From positions 35,027-99,026 of the forward strand of contig CASFXY010000004.1 in the NCBI GenBank assembly GCA_949298805.1: 64,000 bases of DNA. Direction: 5' to 3'. The translations under genes were made by a program, and so were the position numbers. The notes beneath the pieces are model-generated. The model worked only from the letters and a program-made list of their open reading frames with translations. It had not been told where the DNA came from and searched no databases. This DNA comes from an uncultured bacterium (GTDB taxonomy: Bacteria > Cyanobacteriota > Vampirovibrionia > Gastranaerophilales > Gastranaerophilaceae). Shown piece after piece: positions 8,950 through 17,500 of this stretch (position 1 is the first letter of the stretch; each line of letters begins with the position of its first letter).

Positions 8950-10191
8950 ATGTATAATTATGAAGCATTAAGCAGTGATGACCGTATACAAATGTGTGCT
9001 AAAATAGGTATAAAATCAAGCGATGAGCTTTTTAATGTTATACCTGCAGGCGCACGTGTGACTGATTTTAAATTAAATGAGCCTTTAAGCGAGCTTGAAG
9101 TTCAAAAAAAACTTAAAAAAATTTCATCTGAAAATAATACTGCCTATGCTTGTTTTTTAGGTGCAGGCGCATATAAAAAATTTATCCCCTCGGCATTGCT
9201 TGACACTGTTTCTCGTTACGAATTTTTATCTGCTTACACTCCTTATCAGGCAGAAATTTCTCAAGGTTCATTACAAATAATGTATGAATTTCAGACAATG
9301 ATTTGTAATTTATGTGCCCAAGATGTTGCAAATGCTTCTGTTTATGATGGTGCAACTGCTTGTGCAGAGGCTATTTTAATGGCTTGCCGTTTAAGCAAAA
9401 AAAATAAAGCTTTTGTTGATGAAAATATTAATCCAAATTATTTAGAAGTTATAAAAACATACCTTTATGCGGCAAATATAGAGTTAATTATCTCGAATGC
9501 TTGTAATGATGAAGATTTGGCGTGCAAATTATATCAAAGTCCAAACTATCTTGGCGAAATTATGCAAGTGCCGCAAAAAAACAATAAAGAAATAATTATT
9601 GCTTGTGTTGATATTTCAACATTGTCACTTTTAGAACCTCCGAAAAGTGATATTACAGTGGGCGATTTTCAAACGCTTGGGCTCTCACTTAATTTTGGAG
9701 GACCTTATGGCGGGTTTATATGTTGCCATGATGAATATAAACGTCAATTACCGGGTAGGATAGTCGGTAAAACAGTTGATAAAGAAGGTAATGATGCTTA
9801 CGTTTTAACTTTACAGGCGCGAGAACAGCATATAAGACGTGAAAAAGCCACAAGTAACATTTGTTCTAATCAAGCCCATTGTGCGCTTTGTGCTACACTT
9901 TATCTAAGTCTTTTGGGAGAAAAAGGATTTAGGGAAGTGAATTATCTTGCGTATAAAAATGCACATAACTTAGCAAAAGGGCTTCAAAATAAAGGCTATA
10001 AAATTTTAAATGAGAACTTTTTTAATGAATTTGTTTACGAATTGAAAGATGGACAAAATGCTCAAATTTACCTTGAAATGCTTAAAGAAAAAGGTATTTT
10101 AGGGGGTATAGCTCTTGACAATAAAAGAATTTTAACTGCCGCAACCGAATTAAATGATGAAGACGAAATCAAACTGTATTTAAGCCTATGA
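8950..10191 (+). CDS. gcvPA: Glycine dehydrogenase (decarboxylating) subunit 1
   Basis: N-terminal half of the two-subunit P protein. 413 residues, slightly shorter than the usual ~440-450. Conserved blocks: FLGAGAYKKFIPS, TPYQAEISQGSLQ, YDGATACAEA, GGPYGGF and LPGRIVGKT with the QAREQHIRREKATSNIC stretch. The PLP-binding lysine belongs to the partner GcvPB, which normally lies immediately downstream; here the next gene is an unrelated 244-residue protein. So either gcvPB is elsewhere in the genome or this subunit has another partner. Overlaps the next gene by ATGA. Confidence 0.92.
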   Translation: MYNYEALSSDDRIQMCAKIGIKSSDELFNVIPAGARVTDFKLNEPLSELEVQKKLKKISSENNTAYACFLGAGAYKKFIPSALLDTVSRYEFLSAYTPYQAEISQGSLQIMYEFQTMICNLCAQDVANASVYDGATACAEAILMACRLSKKNKAFVDENINPNYLEVIKTYLYAANIELIISNACNDEDLACKLYQSPNYLGEIMQVPQKNNKEIIIACVDISTLSLLEPPKSDITVGDFQTLGLSLNFGGPYGGFICCHDEYKRQLPGRIVGKTVDKEGNDAYVLTLQAREQHIRREKATSNICSNQAHCALCATLYLSLLGEKGFREVNYLAYKNAHNLAKGLQNKGYKILNENFFNEFVYELKDGQNAQIYLEMLKEKGILGGIALDNKRILTAATELNDEDEIKLYLSL

Positions 10192-10922
10192 CAAAGGATA
10201 TAATTGCTTTTTGGGGATATCCGCACCCTGATTTAATAAAAAAAACAAAAATTCAATATTCAAGTGCAAAGTGGGTTGATTTAGATATCTGTTATAATTA
10301 TCCATCCTCAAAATTCACTCCTGATGCGTATTGCGGGATTATTAAAAATATTTTTGATAATGCGTTTTATTTGAAAGACAGAATTATAAAAATTATAGCT
10401 GCAGTGGGAAAAGATAAATGTGACAGCGGATTTTTTGCCGCAAATTTATTAAAACAAGAGGGATTTGATATTGAAATTTCTTTTTTTGAAGAAACTCTAC
10501 CCTTAAATCAGCTGCCTGATGTACCTATTTGTAAAAGCTCTTTGCCTCTTAAGGAAAAATTATCATTAATTACTGCAAACATTATTGAGCAAAAAAATTA
10601 TTCACATCTTGTGCAAACAAAAGCTCGTTTTGGCTTTTGGGGTGTGCCTCCCAATGATTTGAATATTTGTGATTTATTTCCTTCCCAAACACATGTTTTT
10701 GGCTGGTCAAGATGTGTTGAGGCTAAAAATCCGGCTAATTTTGAGCTTGAAATGTTTGTTGAACCTGATTTACCAACTGTATTTTTTGCGCAGACATTTT
10801 GTTCAAAAACTGCTCTGGCAAAGTATTTGGCGGATAAATACAACGGGCTTTATATTGATATTGATGTTACTCCTTCAAATTCGGCTTATGCTAAAATAGA
10901 AGCATTTTTGAGGTTAAGATGA
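10188..10922 (+). CDS. Unrecognised 244-residue protein of the one-carbon operon
   Basis: I do not recognise this family. It is soluble-looking, with no signal peptide or membrane segment, and is mixed alpha/beta in composition. A motif of form FWG-x-P-x-x-DL occurs twice, near residues 8-15 and 150-157, suggesting an internal duplication of about 140 residues. Cysteines include KDKC (about 78), PICK (115), NIC (161), SRC (176) and TFC (about 204). Translationally coupled to gcvPA by ATGA at the start and to the HgdC-like gene by ATGA at the end, so the three products are probably needed together. It sits exactly where gcvPB is usually found but has none of its motifs. Confidence 0.7.
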   Translation: MTKDIIAFWGYPHPDLIKKTKIQYSSAKWVDLDICYNYPSSKFTPDAYCGIIKNIFDNAFYLKDRIIKIIAAVGKDKCDSGFFAANLLKQEGFDIEISFFEETLPLNQLPDVPICKSSLPLKEKLSLITANIIEQKNYSHLVQTKARFGFWGVPPNDLNICDLFPSQTHVFGWSRCVEAKNPANFELEMFVEPDLPTVFFAQTFCSKTALAKYLADKYNGLYIDIDVTPSNSAYAKIEAFLRLR

Positions 10923-11581
10923 ACGATTCAAAATATTATATAGATGCAGGTACAACTTGGACAAAAATTCTTGAAATATTACCTATTGGTGAGCGTAAAT
11001 ACAGCGTTTATCCTACAAATCAAGCAAGAAAATTTAACTTGAATTATGAAAAAATAACAGGTCATACAAGTGATAAGAATTCAAATAAATATGAAAATGA
11101 GGTTGTAGCTCTTGCGATGGGCGCAAAAGCACACCTTGAAAATAATTTCATCGCGCTTGATTTAGGTTCGAGGGACGTTAAATGGATAAAATTTAAAAAC
11201 GGTAAATTTTCTGATATGGATTGGAATTCTAGTTGTGCTGCAGCAACAGGTGCAACAGTTGAAATGCTCTTAAAATTTTATGATGTTAAAGTAGAGGATT
11301 TAAAATTTTGCGAGGAGAAATATCCTGTTACTTGTGGGATTTTTGGGCTGGAAAAAATTATGGATGATGTTTCAAAAGGGCTTTTGCCTTCAATTGCAAT
11401 TTCGAAATTTATTCATGGAATAGCTTATAACGCTTATAATTTTACAAAAAATCCTGATAAGATTTGTATTTCCGGTGGATTTTGCGAAAATAAATGCTTT
11501 ATGGACTCTTTGCAAAAGTATTGTGAAGTGTTGCCTCTGGGGCGTTTTGTTCTTGTTGACGGTCTTGCCTTGCGTCCATAA
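10919..11581 (+). CDS. HgdC/BadF-type iron-sulfur ATPase (reductive activator-like)
   Basis: 220-residue ASKHA-fold protein related to activators of 2-hydroxyacyl-CoA dehydratases and benzoyl-CoA reductase, which use ATP to push electrons to low potential. N-terminal phosphate loop DAGTTWTK, second LDLGSRDVK (80-88), SSCAAATG with C106, VTCGIFG with C139, and C-terminal SGGF. C106 and C139 align with the two cysteines that hold the dimer-bridging 4Fe-4S cluster in HgdC, so the cluster is probably kept. It is shorter than typical (~255-270). No dehydratase or HgdB-like partner is encoded nearby; the operon suggests the electron acceptor is a corrinoid or one-carbon enzyme, which is inference. 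Confidence 0.75.
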   Translation: MNDSKYYIDAGTTWTKILEILPIGERKYSVYPTNQARKFNLNYEKITGHTSDKNSNKYENEVVALAMGAKAHLENNFIALDLGSRDVKWIKFKNGKFSDMDWNSSCAAATGATVEMLLKFYDVKVEDLKFCEEKYPVTCGIFGLEKIMDDVSKGLLPSIAISKFIHGIAYNAYNFTKNPDKICISGGFCENKCFMDSLQKYCEVLPLGRFVLVDGLALRP

Positions 11582-11590
11582 TATTTTGTG

Positions 11591-11598
11591 TATAAAAT
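11591..11598 (+). promoter_or_regulatory. -10 region of a leaderless promoter
   Basis: TGTG followed by TATAAAAT. The last hexamer (TAAAAT) ends six bases before the ATG at 11605, so the start codon is predicted to be at or near the 5' end of the mRNA. Confidence 0.5.
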
Positions 11599-11604
11599 AC
11601 AATT

Positions 11605-11973
11605 ATGAATTTGAGGATTTTGCTTACTTTTATATTTTTATGCGTGCAGTTGTTTGTTTACAGTGCTGTTTGTGCGGATAATCATACGCATTTTAAGAAA
11701 AACTCATTAATTGAAAAAAATTTTATAATTGATGCTGAAAAAAACGGTGTTTTAAATAAAACTTTAAGCGATGGGCATTTTGTATGCCAAAATAATTCTT
11801 CGAAGTTTCTTAATTCTCATAAAGAGGTAAATGGCGGTTTTTTATCTTCAGTTATACCTTCTTTCAGATTTAATTTTTCAAATAAAGCAAATTATTTTTA
11901 TAAAAATAATTTTTTAACAATTAATTGCACTAAACTCGCATACTCAACCGAAATAAACCGTCGGGCACCTTAG
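11605..11973 (+). CDS. Small secreted protein of unknown function
   Basis: 122 residues with a clear signal peptide: a hydrophobic run at about residues 4-20 and a likely cleavage after AVCA (residue 24). The mature part is rich in Asn, Lys, Phe and Ser with two cysteines (about 61 and 112) and no domain I recognise. It has its own -10 box and no Shine-Dalgarno site, so it is likely a leaderless, separately transcribed gene. Its reality rests on the signal peptide and promoter; conservation could not be checked. Confidence 0.55.
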   Translation: MNLRILLTFIFLCVQLFVYSAVCADNHTHFKKNSLIEKNFIIDAEKNGVLNKTLSDGHFVCQNNSSKFLNSHKEVNGGFLSSVIPSFRFNFSNKANYFYKNNFLTINCTKLAYSTEINRRAP

Positions 11974-11979
11974 TATAAT
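11974..11979 (+). promoter_or_regulatory. -10 box upstream of oadG-like gene
   Basis: TATAAT 43 bases upstream of the ATG at 12023. A good AAGGAG ribosome site lies between. No convincing -35 hexamer at the right distance. Confidence 0.5.
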
Positions 11980-12022
11980 TGTTTTTTGAAAATTAAAACA
12001 GTTATATGAAAAGGAGAAAATA

Positions 12023-12277
12023 ATGGAAAATATTATTCAAGCTGTTTCTGACGGCGTGATTATTACTATTGTAGGTATGCTCGTAGTATTTGGTTTTTTA
12101 ACAATCATGGTTATTGCCATGAATATAACCTCAGGTATAGTTGCTTATCTGAATAAAAAATTCCCGCCAAAAGTTGTTGAAACAGCAACAACAAAGAAAA
12201 AATCACAAACAAATGAAGAAGAAATGGTTGCAATTGCTGTTGCTTCGATTTTAAACTTACAAAGAAGCGGGAGATAA
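12023..12277 (+). CDS. OadG-family sodium-pump decarboxylase gamma subunit
   Basis: 84 residues. One membrane helix (about residues 12-36, TIVGMLVVFGFLTIMVIAM), then a Lys/Thr-rich linker and a C-terminal amphipathic piece EEEMVAIAVASI, the conserved tail seen in OadG/MmdD proteins. The gamma subunit assembles Na+-pumping biotin decarboxylases. No alpha (carboxyltransferase), beta (membrane pump) or biotin carrier gene is nearby; instead the next gene, 3 bases on, is an NhaD/ArsB-like transporter. It may serve a decarboxylase encoded elsewhere, or work with the transporter. Confidence 0.8.
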   Translation: MENIIQAVSDGVIITIVGMLVVFGFLTIMVIAMNITSGIVAYLNKKFPPKVVETATTKKKSQTNEEEMVAIAVASILNLQRSGR

Positions 12278-12280
12278 AAT

Positions 12281-13609
12281 ATGTTAGAAACAATACAAAA
12301 TTTTGCAAGCGCAAATGCTGTTGCATTTAGTGCGGGACTTTTAATTCTTGCGTATATTTTTATAGCATTGGAAAAAATTCCAAAAGTTACGATTGCTTTA
12401 ATTGGTGCGGTAATTGCAATTTTATTAAATCTTGTAAGTCAGGTAAAAATAATTGATGGCACAATAAATCCGCATTATTTCATCAATTTTGTTGATTTTA
12501 ATGTCATATTTTTACTTGTTTCAATGATGATTATAGTTGCAATTACTACCCGTAGCGGTATTTTTAACTGGATTGCAAACGAACTTTTAAAATTCACAAA
12601 AGGACATCCCGTAAAAGTTCTTTTTATGCTTTCAATTTTTACTGCAGCAGTAAGCGCACTTTTGGATAATGTTACAACGGTTATTTTAATTTTGCCGATT
12701 ACATTTGCGATAGCAAAAAAATTGGATATAAACCCTCTGCCTTATTTGATTGTAGAAATTTTTGCATCAAATATCGGTGGGACTGCTACACTTATTGGTG
12801 ATCCGCCAAATATCATAATAGGTTCTGCTGCAGGTTTTTCTTTTATGGATTTTATAAAAGAATTAACAGGCATTGTTGCAATTATTTTGCTTGCAGTAGT
12901 CAGTGTTATGTACTTTTTGTTTAGAAAACAACTTATTACAACTGAAGAAAAGATGAAATCAGTTATAAATATAGACAATTCAAAAACAATAGAGGATATT
13001 CCTTTAATGATTCGCTCGCTTGTAGTGCTTTCGCTTGTTATTTTAGGTTTTGTATTGCATGATACTTTACATATTGAAACAAGCATTGTTGCAATGATGG
13101 GCGCGTGCGCACTTTTGCTCTTTGAGAAACCGACAGATATTTTGCGCGATGTTGAGTGGAATGCAATATTTTTCTTTATCGGATTATTTGTAATTATTGG
13201 TGCACTTGAGGCATCAGGCGGCATAAAACTTATGGCGCAATGGCTGATTGATGTTACTCAGGGTTCAAAAGCAATGACTTGCTCTTTGGTTTTATGGATA
13301 TCCGGTATAGCCTCGGGAATTATTGATAATATTCCTTATACTGCAACAATGGCGCCTTTAATTGCTGAAATTGAGCGTGAATTGGGCAGTGCTTATGCTT
13401 ATCCGATTTGGTGGTCATTGTCATTAGGCGCTTGTCTTGGCGGTAACTTAACAATAATAGGTGCTGCCGCAAATGTTTACGTGTCTGAAAATGCTGCAAA
13501 TAACGGTTATCCGATAGGCTTTTTGCATTTTATGAAATATGGTGCAATTTGTGTACTTATTTCGCTTGTTTTAAGCAGTGCATATATTTACCTGAGATTT
13601 TTGATGTAG
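12281..13609 (+). CDS. NhaD/ArsB-type ion transporter (Na+/H+ antiporter-like)
   Basis: 442-residue inner-membrane protein of the ion-transporter superfamily (citrate/ArsB/NhaD fold) with about 11-12 hydrophobic segments. The family's hairpin signatures are present: SALLDNVTTVILILP in the first half with GGTATLIGDPPN after it, and the mirrored SGIASGIIDNIPYTATMAP with GACLGGNLTIIGAAAN in the second half. ArsB, NhaD and P-protein members cannot be separated by eye. Coupling with oadG (3-base gap) suggests sodium traffic. RBS GGGAG precedes the start. Confidence 0.85.
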   Translation: MLETIQNFASANAVAFSAGLLILAYIFIALEKIPKVTIALIGAVIAILLNLVSQVKIIDGTINPHYFINFVDFNVIFLLVSMMIIVAITTRSGIFNWIANELLKFTKGHPVKVLFMLSIFTAAVSALLDNVTTVILILPITFAIAKKLDINPLPYLIVEIFASNIGGTATLIGDPPNIIIGSAAGFSFMDFIKELTGIVAIILLAVVSVMYFLFRKQLITTEEKMKSVINIDNSKTIEDIPLMIRSLVVLSLVILGFVLHDTLHIETSIVAMMGACALLLFEKPTDILRDVEWNAIFFFIGLFVIIGALEASGGIKLMAQWLIDVTQGSKAMTCSLVLWISGIASGIIDNIPYTATMAPLIAEIERELGSAYAYPIWWSLSLGACLGGNLTIIGAAANVYVSENAANNGYPIGFLHFMKYGAICVLISLVLSSAYIYLRFLM

Positions 13610-13621
13610 AAAGGTTGTTTA

Positions 13622-13726
13622 ATGAACGAATTTAAACACAATAATAAAGATGTGTTGATAGGCATGGGCATGTTTGTGCTAATGGTTATATTTATGGCAC
13701 TTTTGGCACATCTTCTAAATACATAA
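13622..13726 (+). CDS. 34-residue single-span membrane protein
   Basis: Short gene 12 bases after the transporter with an AAAGG ribosome site. The product has a charged N-terminus (MNEFKHNNKD) and one hydrophobic helix (about residues 11-33: VLIGMGMFVLMVIFMALLAH), ending at a TAA just before an intrinsic terminator. Position and topology suggest a small accessory subunit of the transporter or of the OadG-containing complex. Too short for homology by eye. Confidence 0.6.
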   Translation: MNEFKHNNKDVLIGMGMFVLMVIFMALLAHLLNT

Positions 13727-13732
13727 ATGTTT

Positions 13733-13760
13733 AAGGGAGTAAATTTACTCCCTTTTTTGT
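13733..13760 (+). terminator. Intrinsic terminator of the oadG-transporter operon
   Basis: A 22-base perfect palindrome (AAGGGAGTAA / TTACTCCCTT) followed by a T-run. The next gene's -10 box begins immediately after it. Confidence 0.85.
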
Positions 13761-13765
13761 ATAAT
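13760..13765 (+). promoter_or_regulatory. -10 box of a leaderless promoter
   Basis: TATAAT whose last base is six bases before the ATG at 13772; no ribosome site is present. The predicted transcription start falls at the start codon. Confidence 0.6.
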
Positions 13766-13771
13766 TATTTT

Positions 13772-14587
13772 ATGAAAAATGCACAAATTTTTAAAACCGA
13801 TGATGGTTCAATAGGACTTTACAATAAAGAATTAGACGAAATTTATCACTCAAGAGAGGGCGCGCAAAAAGAAAGTATTGAAAAGTTTATAATTCCTTCA
13901 GACTTTGAACAAAGAACCAAAAACAGTTCTTTAGTGCGTCTTTTGGATATTTGTTACGGAATTGGTTATAATTCAAAAAATGCTCTTTGTTTTTACAAAA
14001 ATTGTGATATTTTAATTGATGCTCTGGAGTGGGATAATGAACTTATTGAATATTCAAAAACTTCAGATTTTTATTTACCGGAGATTAATGAATTTTTAAG
14101 AGGCGAAAAAAAGCTTGGCAATTCAAAAATCATTTTTCATATTGATGATGCCAGAAAAAGTGTTTTGAAATTAAAAGAACAATACGATGTTATTTTTCTT
14201 GATGCATTTGCACCAAATAAGTTGCCCACGCTTTGGTCGGTTGAATTTTTTGCTCAATTAAAAAGGTTGCTTGCGCCTAAAGGTGTGCTTGTAACTTATT
14301 GCAGCGCGCAGCCTGTAAGAAAGGCAATGAGTTTAAACGGTTTTTTTGTGGGCAAAATGCTTGATGAAAAAAATCATTCTTATGTTAGCATTGCAGCATT
14401 GGACAACAAATTAATAAAATTACCTCTTGATAATTTTGAAATCGGTTTAATGAATACAAGGGCAGGAATTCCTTACAGAGATAAAAATTTAAACTCAAGT
14501 GCCGATGAAATGTTTGAATTGCGAAATTTTGAAATTAAAAATTCAAAACTTGAAGGTGCAAGTGCTTATTTGAAGAAAGTGCGCTAA
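13772..14587 (+). CDS. MnmC-like SAM-dependent methyltransferase
   Basis: 271 residues from the ATG at 13772, preferred over an in-frame ATG at 13727 that would have to be read through the terminator. Resembles the methyltransferase domain of MnmC, which finishes methylaminomethyl modification of the tRNA wobble uridine. Seen: TDDGSIGLYN and EIYHSREGAQKES at the start, a glycine motif LLDICYGIGYNSKNAL, DAFAPNKLPTLWS, and the C-terminal PYRD...S. No FAD oxidase domain is fused, as in many bacteria that encode MnmC2 alone. Convergent with the coiled-coil gene, whose end abuts its stop. Confidence 0.82.
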   Translation: MKNAQIFKTDDGSIGLYNKELDEIYHSREGAQKESIEKFIIPSDFEQRTKNSSLVRLLDICYGIGYNSKNALCFYKNCDILIDALEWDNELIEYSKTSDFYLPEINEFLRGEKKLGNSKIIFHIDDARKSVLKLKEQYDVIFLDAFAPNKLPTLWSVEFFAQLKRLLAPKGVLVTYCSAQPVRKAMSLNGFFVGKMLDEKNHSYVSIAALDNKLIKLPLDNFEIGLMNTRAGIPYRDKNLNSSADEMFELRNFEIKNSKLEGASAYLKKVR

Positions 14588-17500
14588 TTATTCTTCGATA
14601 TAAGCAACAATTTTTTCCATATAACCTTGAATTTTGTCTATTTTAACTTCCATTTCATCCATGCGGCTTGCTAATTCTTTTGTTTGTTTCATATTTTCAT
14701 AAGTTACATCAATAAAAGAATTAGGGTCAAAACCATCTTGTTGTCTTTGTAAAAGAACATTTAACTTTTCGTCTAAATCTTCAAGATATGAAATTTGCCT
14801 TTTATTTACTTCTTCAAATTTTCCGTTGTCAGAGGATTTTTCAGAGCGGATAAGGCGAGTTTTAATTTCTTCCATGCTCATTTTTTCTGCATTTTCAACT
14901 TGCTGAGAGAGCATTTCCAATTTTTGGGCAACTGATTTTAACCAGTTATTCAAATTTCCCATTTGCCCTTCAAGAGTATGATTTAATTTATTGTTTTCGA
15001 TATTTATATTTTTTAATTCAATAAGTCTGTTGATAAATTCTTTGTAATTATCACCTTTTAGATTTTTTTCAATGGTTAATCTTAATTTTGCAATATCTGA
15101 TTCAACATCTTGCAGGGAATAAGCATAACTTGTATCATCTGTAGAATTTATTATTTTTGCAATGCTTGTTGTAATTTTATCTATATCAACTTCAACATTT
15201 GAGACCTTTTGAATAAGGTTATATGTTTCAATTTTTGCTTCATCATTTTTAGCCTTAAGTGTTGTCTCAAATTTGTCTTGCAAATTGAGAACTTGTGCTT
15301 CTATACATTCTTTTAAATCTTCGCTTAAATTATTTTTTAAATACTCTACATTTGCAAGATATTCATCAATTTTTGCCAGATACTCATCTACTTCGATATT
15401 TTTTTCTTTTGATAATGGTTCGTTTTTGTTTGTAATTTCATTTGTGTTGTCTGAAATTTCACTTATTTTGTCGGTAATTTCATTAATTTTATCTGAAACT
15501 TCGCTTACTTTGTCATAAATTTCGGTGTTTTTTTCTAAAATTTGTTCATTTGTTTTTTTCGCTGTTGCTTCAATATATTCTTTTAAAAGTTCGATTGACT
15601 CTTTAATTTCTTGGTCGTTATCTGAATTCACTGATAAAAGTACTTCGTTTATTTCATCAATTTTCTTGAAAATTTCATCATTAATATTAGTTTTTTGATA
15701 TTCTTTTTTTGTAAAATCTTCAAGTTTTTGCGAAATTTCAACACTGCTGCTTTGAATTTCTTCAAGAAGTTCTTTTGCGTTATGAATTTGTTGTTGATTT
15801 GTATGCTCTATTTTTTCCAGAATATTGTTTATAACTTCAAGAATAACCTGTTCGTTATTTGATTCTTGTAATTTTGTTTGATTTTCGAGAATATTATTTA
15901 TTTTTTCTTCTAAGATAATAAAATTAGCTTTTGCATTTTTTGTGCTGCCTAAAATACCCTCCACTAAATCATTTTTAATAGAGCTTAATGTTTGTTTTAA
16001 TTCAACAGTATCTATATTTGCGTTGTCAATATTATCTAAGAAATTTTTTATTGTATTTTTATATTCTTCAAATTCTTTTGAAATATTTATGTTTATATTT
16101 TCAACACTTTCAATTAAATAATTGGAAAGAGTTTGTAAATCAACCTTTATTTCAGTTAAAGGAGAATTATATGCATCTTTGATATCTTCAATGTATGTTT
16201 TAATGATTTCGGATGTTTCTTTAAAATAATTTTTAAGCTCTTGAATATTTTCAGTATTTTCTTGCGTTAAGTAACCTCTGAAAACCTCAAGCTTTTCTGA
16301 AATCATAGGAATTGTGTCATTCAGTTTTGAAAGAATTTCAATATTTGTGCCTGATGCGGCATGTTCAAAGTTTTCTTTTATTTTTTCAAAAGAATCATTT
16401 ATGCTTGATGTTGTATTTTTGATATTTTCATTGATTATGTTTAACTGTTCATCAATTGTAGTTTCTCTTAATTCTTTGAGGGCTTTTTCAAGAGGTTCTT
16501 TAAGCGTGTTTATATTTCCCTGACTTGCAAGGGAGATTTCATCTTTTAGTATTGAAAATTTTTCATTAAATGATTTTATATCATCTCTTAAATTGTTAAT
16601 AGCAAAGTCAATTTTTCTGTTGTTTTCTACATCTTTGCCTTCAAGAGATTTATCAAGACTGGAAAATTCACTGCTTATAAGTTCTACAATGCTTGATAGA
16701 GAATCTTTAGTAAGAGTTTTTAAGCTGCTCTCAATTATTTTTATTTCGTTAAGCATGCTTTCTTTTGGTAGTTTTTGAATGTTTTGCTCTATTGAATCCA
16801 GCTTATTTTTTAAATTGTTTATATTTTCATCTACCCTTTGAGTTTTGTCCAAAAAGGATGTATTGACATTTTCCTGTAATTTTTTTATTTGAGAATTTAT
16901 GTTATTAATTCCTTGATTAACAACATTTGCATGGTCAAAAATTTTGTTTTTTAAATCCGTATCGCCTTGGACTTTTAATTTAGCAAGTTCTTCCTGCAAT
17001 TTTAATATAAATTCATCTTTGCCTTGGGAATTTTGAATGCTTAATTTATCAATAAGAGCTTTAAGTTCGCCTTTTAATTTGTTTATATCTTCACAAGAAA
17101 TACCTTGTGAAAGTCTTGCTTCAATAGAATTTATTACATTTGTAAGCTTTTGAGAGTTTTGATTAATTGTTTGGTCGATATTGCCCTGTATTGCATTAAT
17201 GTTTTCACTTACAAAGTTTAAATGTTCTTTGATTTCATTTGCATCTTCATGAGTAGCACTTTTTGAAATATCTTCTTTTATATGTTCAAATTTATCCGTG
17301 ATTTGCTTAATGCCTTCAAGACTTTGGTCAAAAACCGCTTCTTTTGAATGAAAAGCTTCAACAAGCCCTGTTAAATCTCTGTATTTGTGGTCAATAATTG
17401 CAAGGGCGGAAATAATGGAGTTAATATTCCCGTTAATTGTATCAAGTTCAAGTTGAATATCCGTTAATTCTTCTTTTGAATTAAAAGATTTAACCTGATT

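Noticed and set aside
13727..13771. Upstream in-frame ATG for the MnmC-like gene
   Set aside because: It lies inside the preceding terminator palindrome and before the -10 box; the family's N-terminus aligns with the ATG at 13772.
15273..15518. Open frames opposite the coiled-coil gene and other large genes
   Set aside because: They are antisense shadows of low-complexity helical coding sequence, lacking ribosome sites and family motifs.
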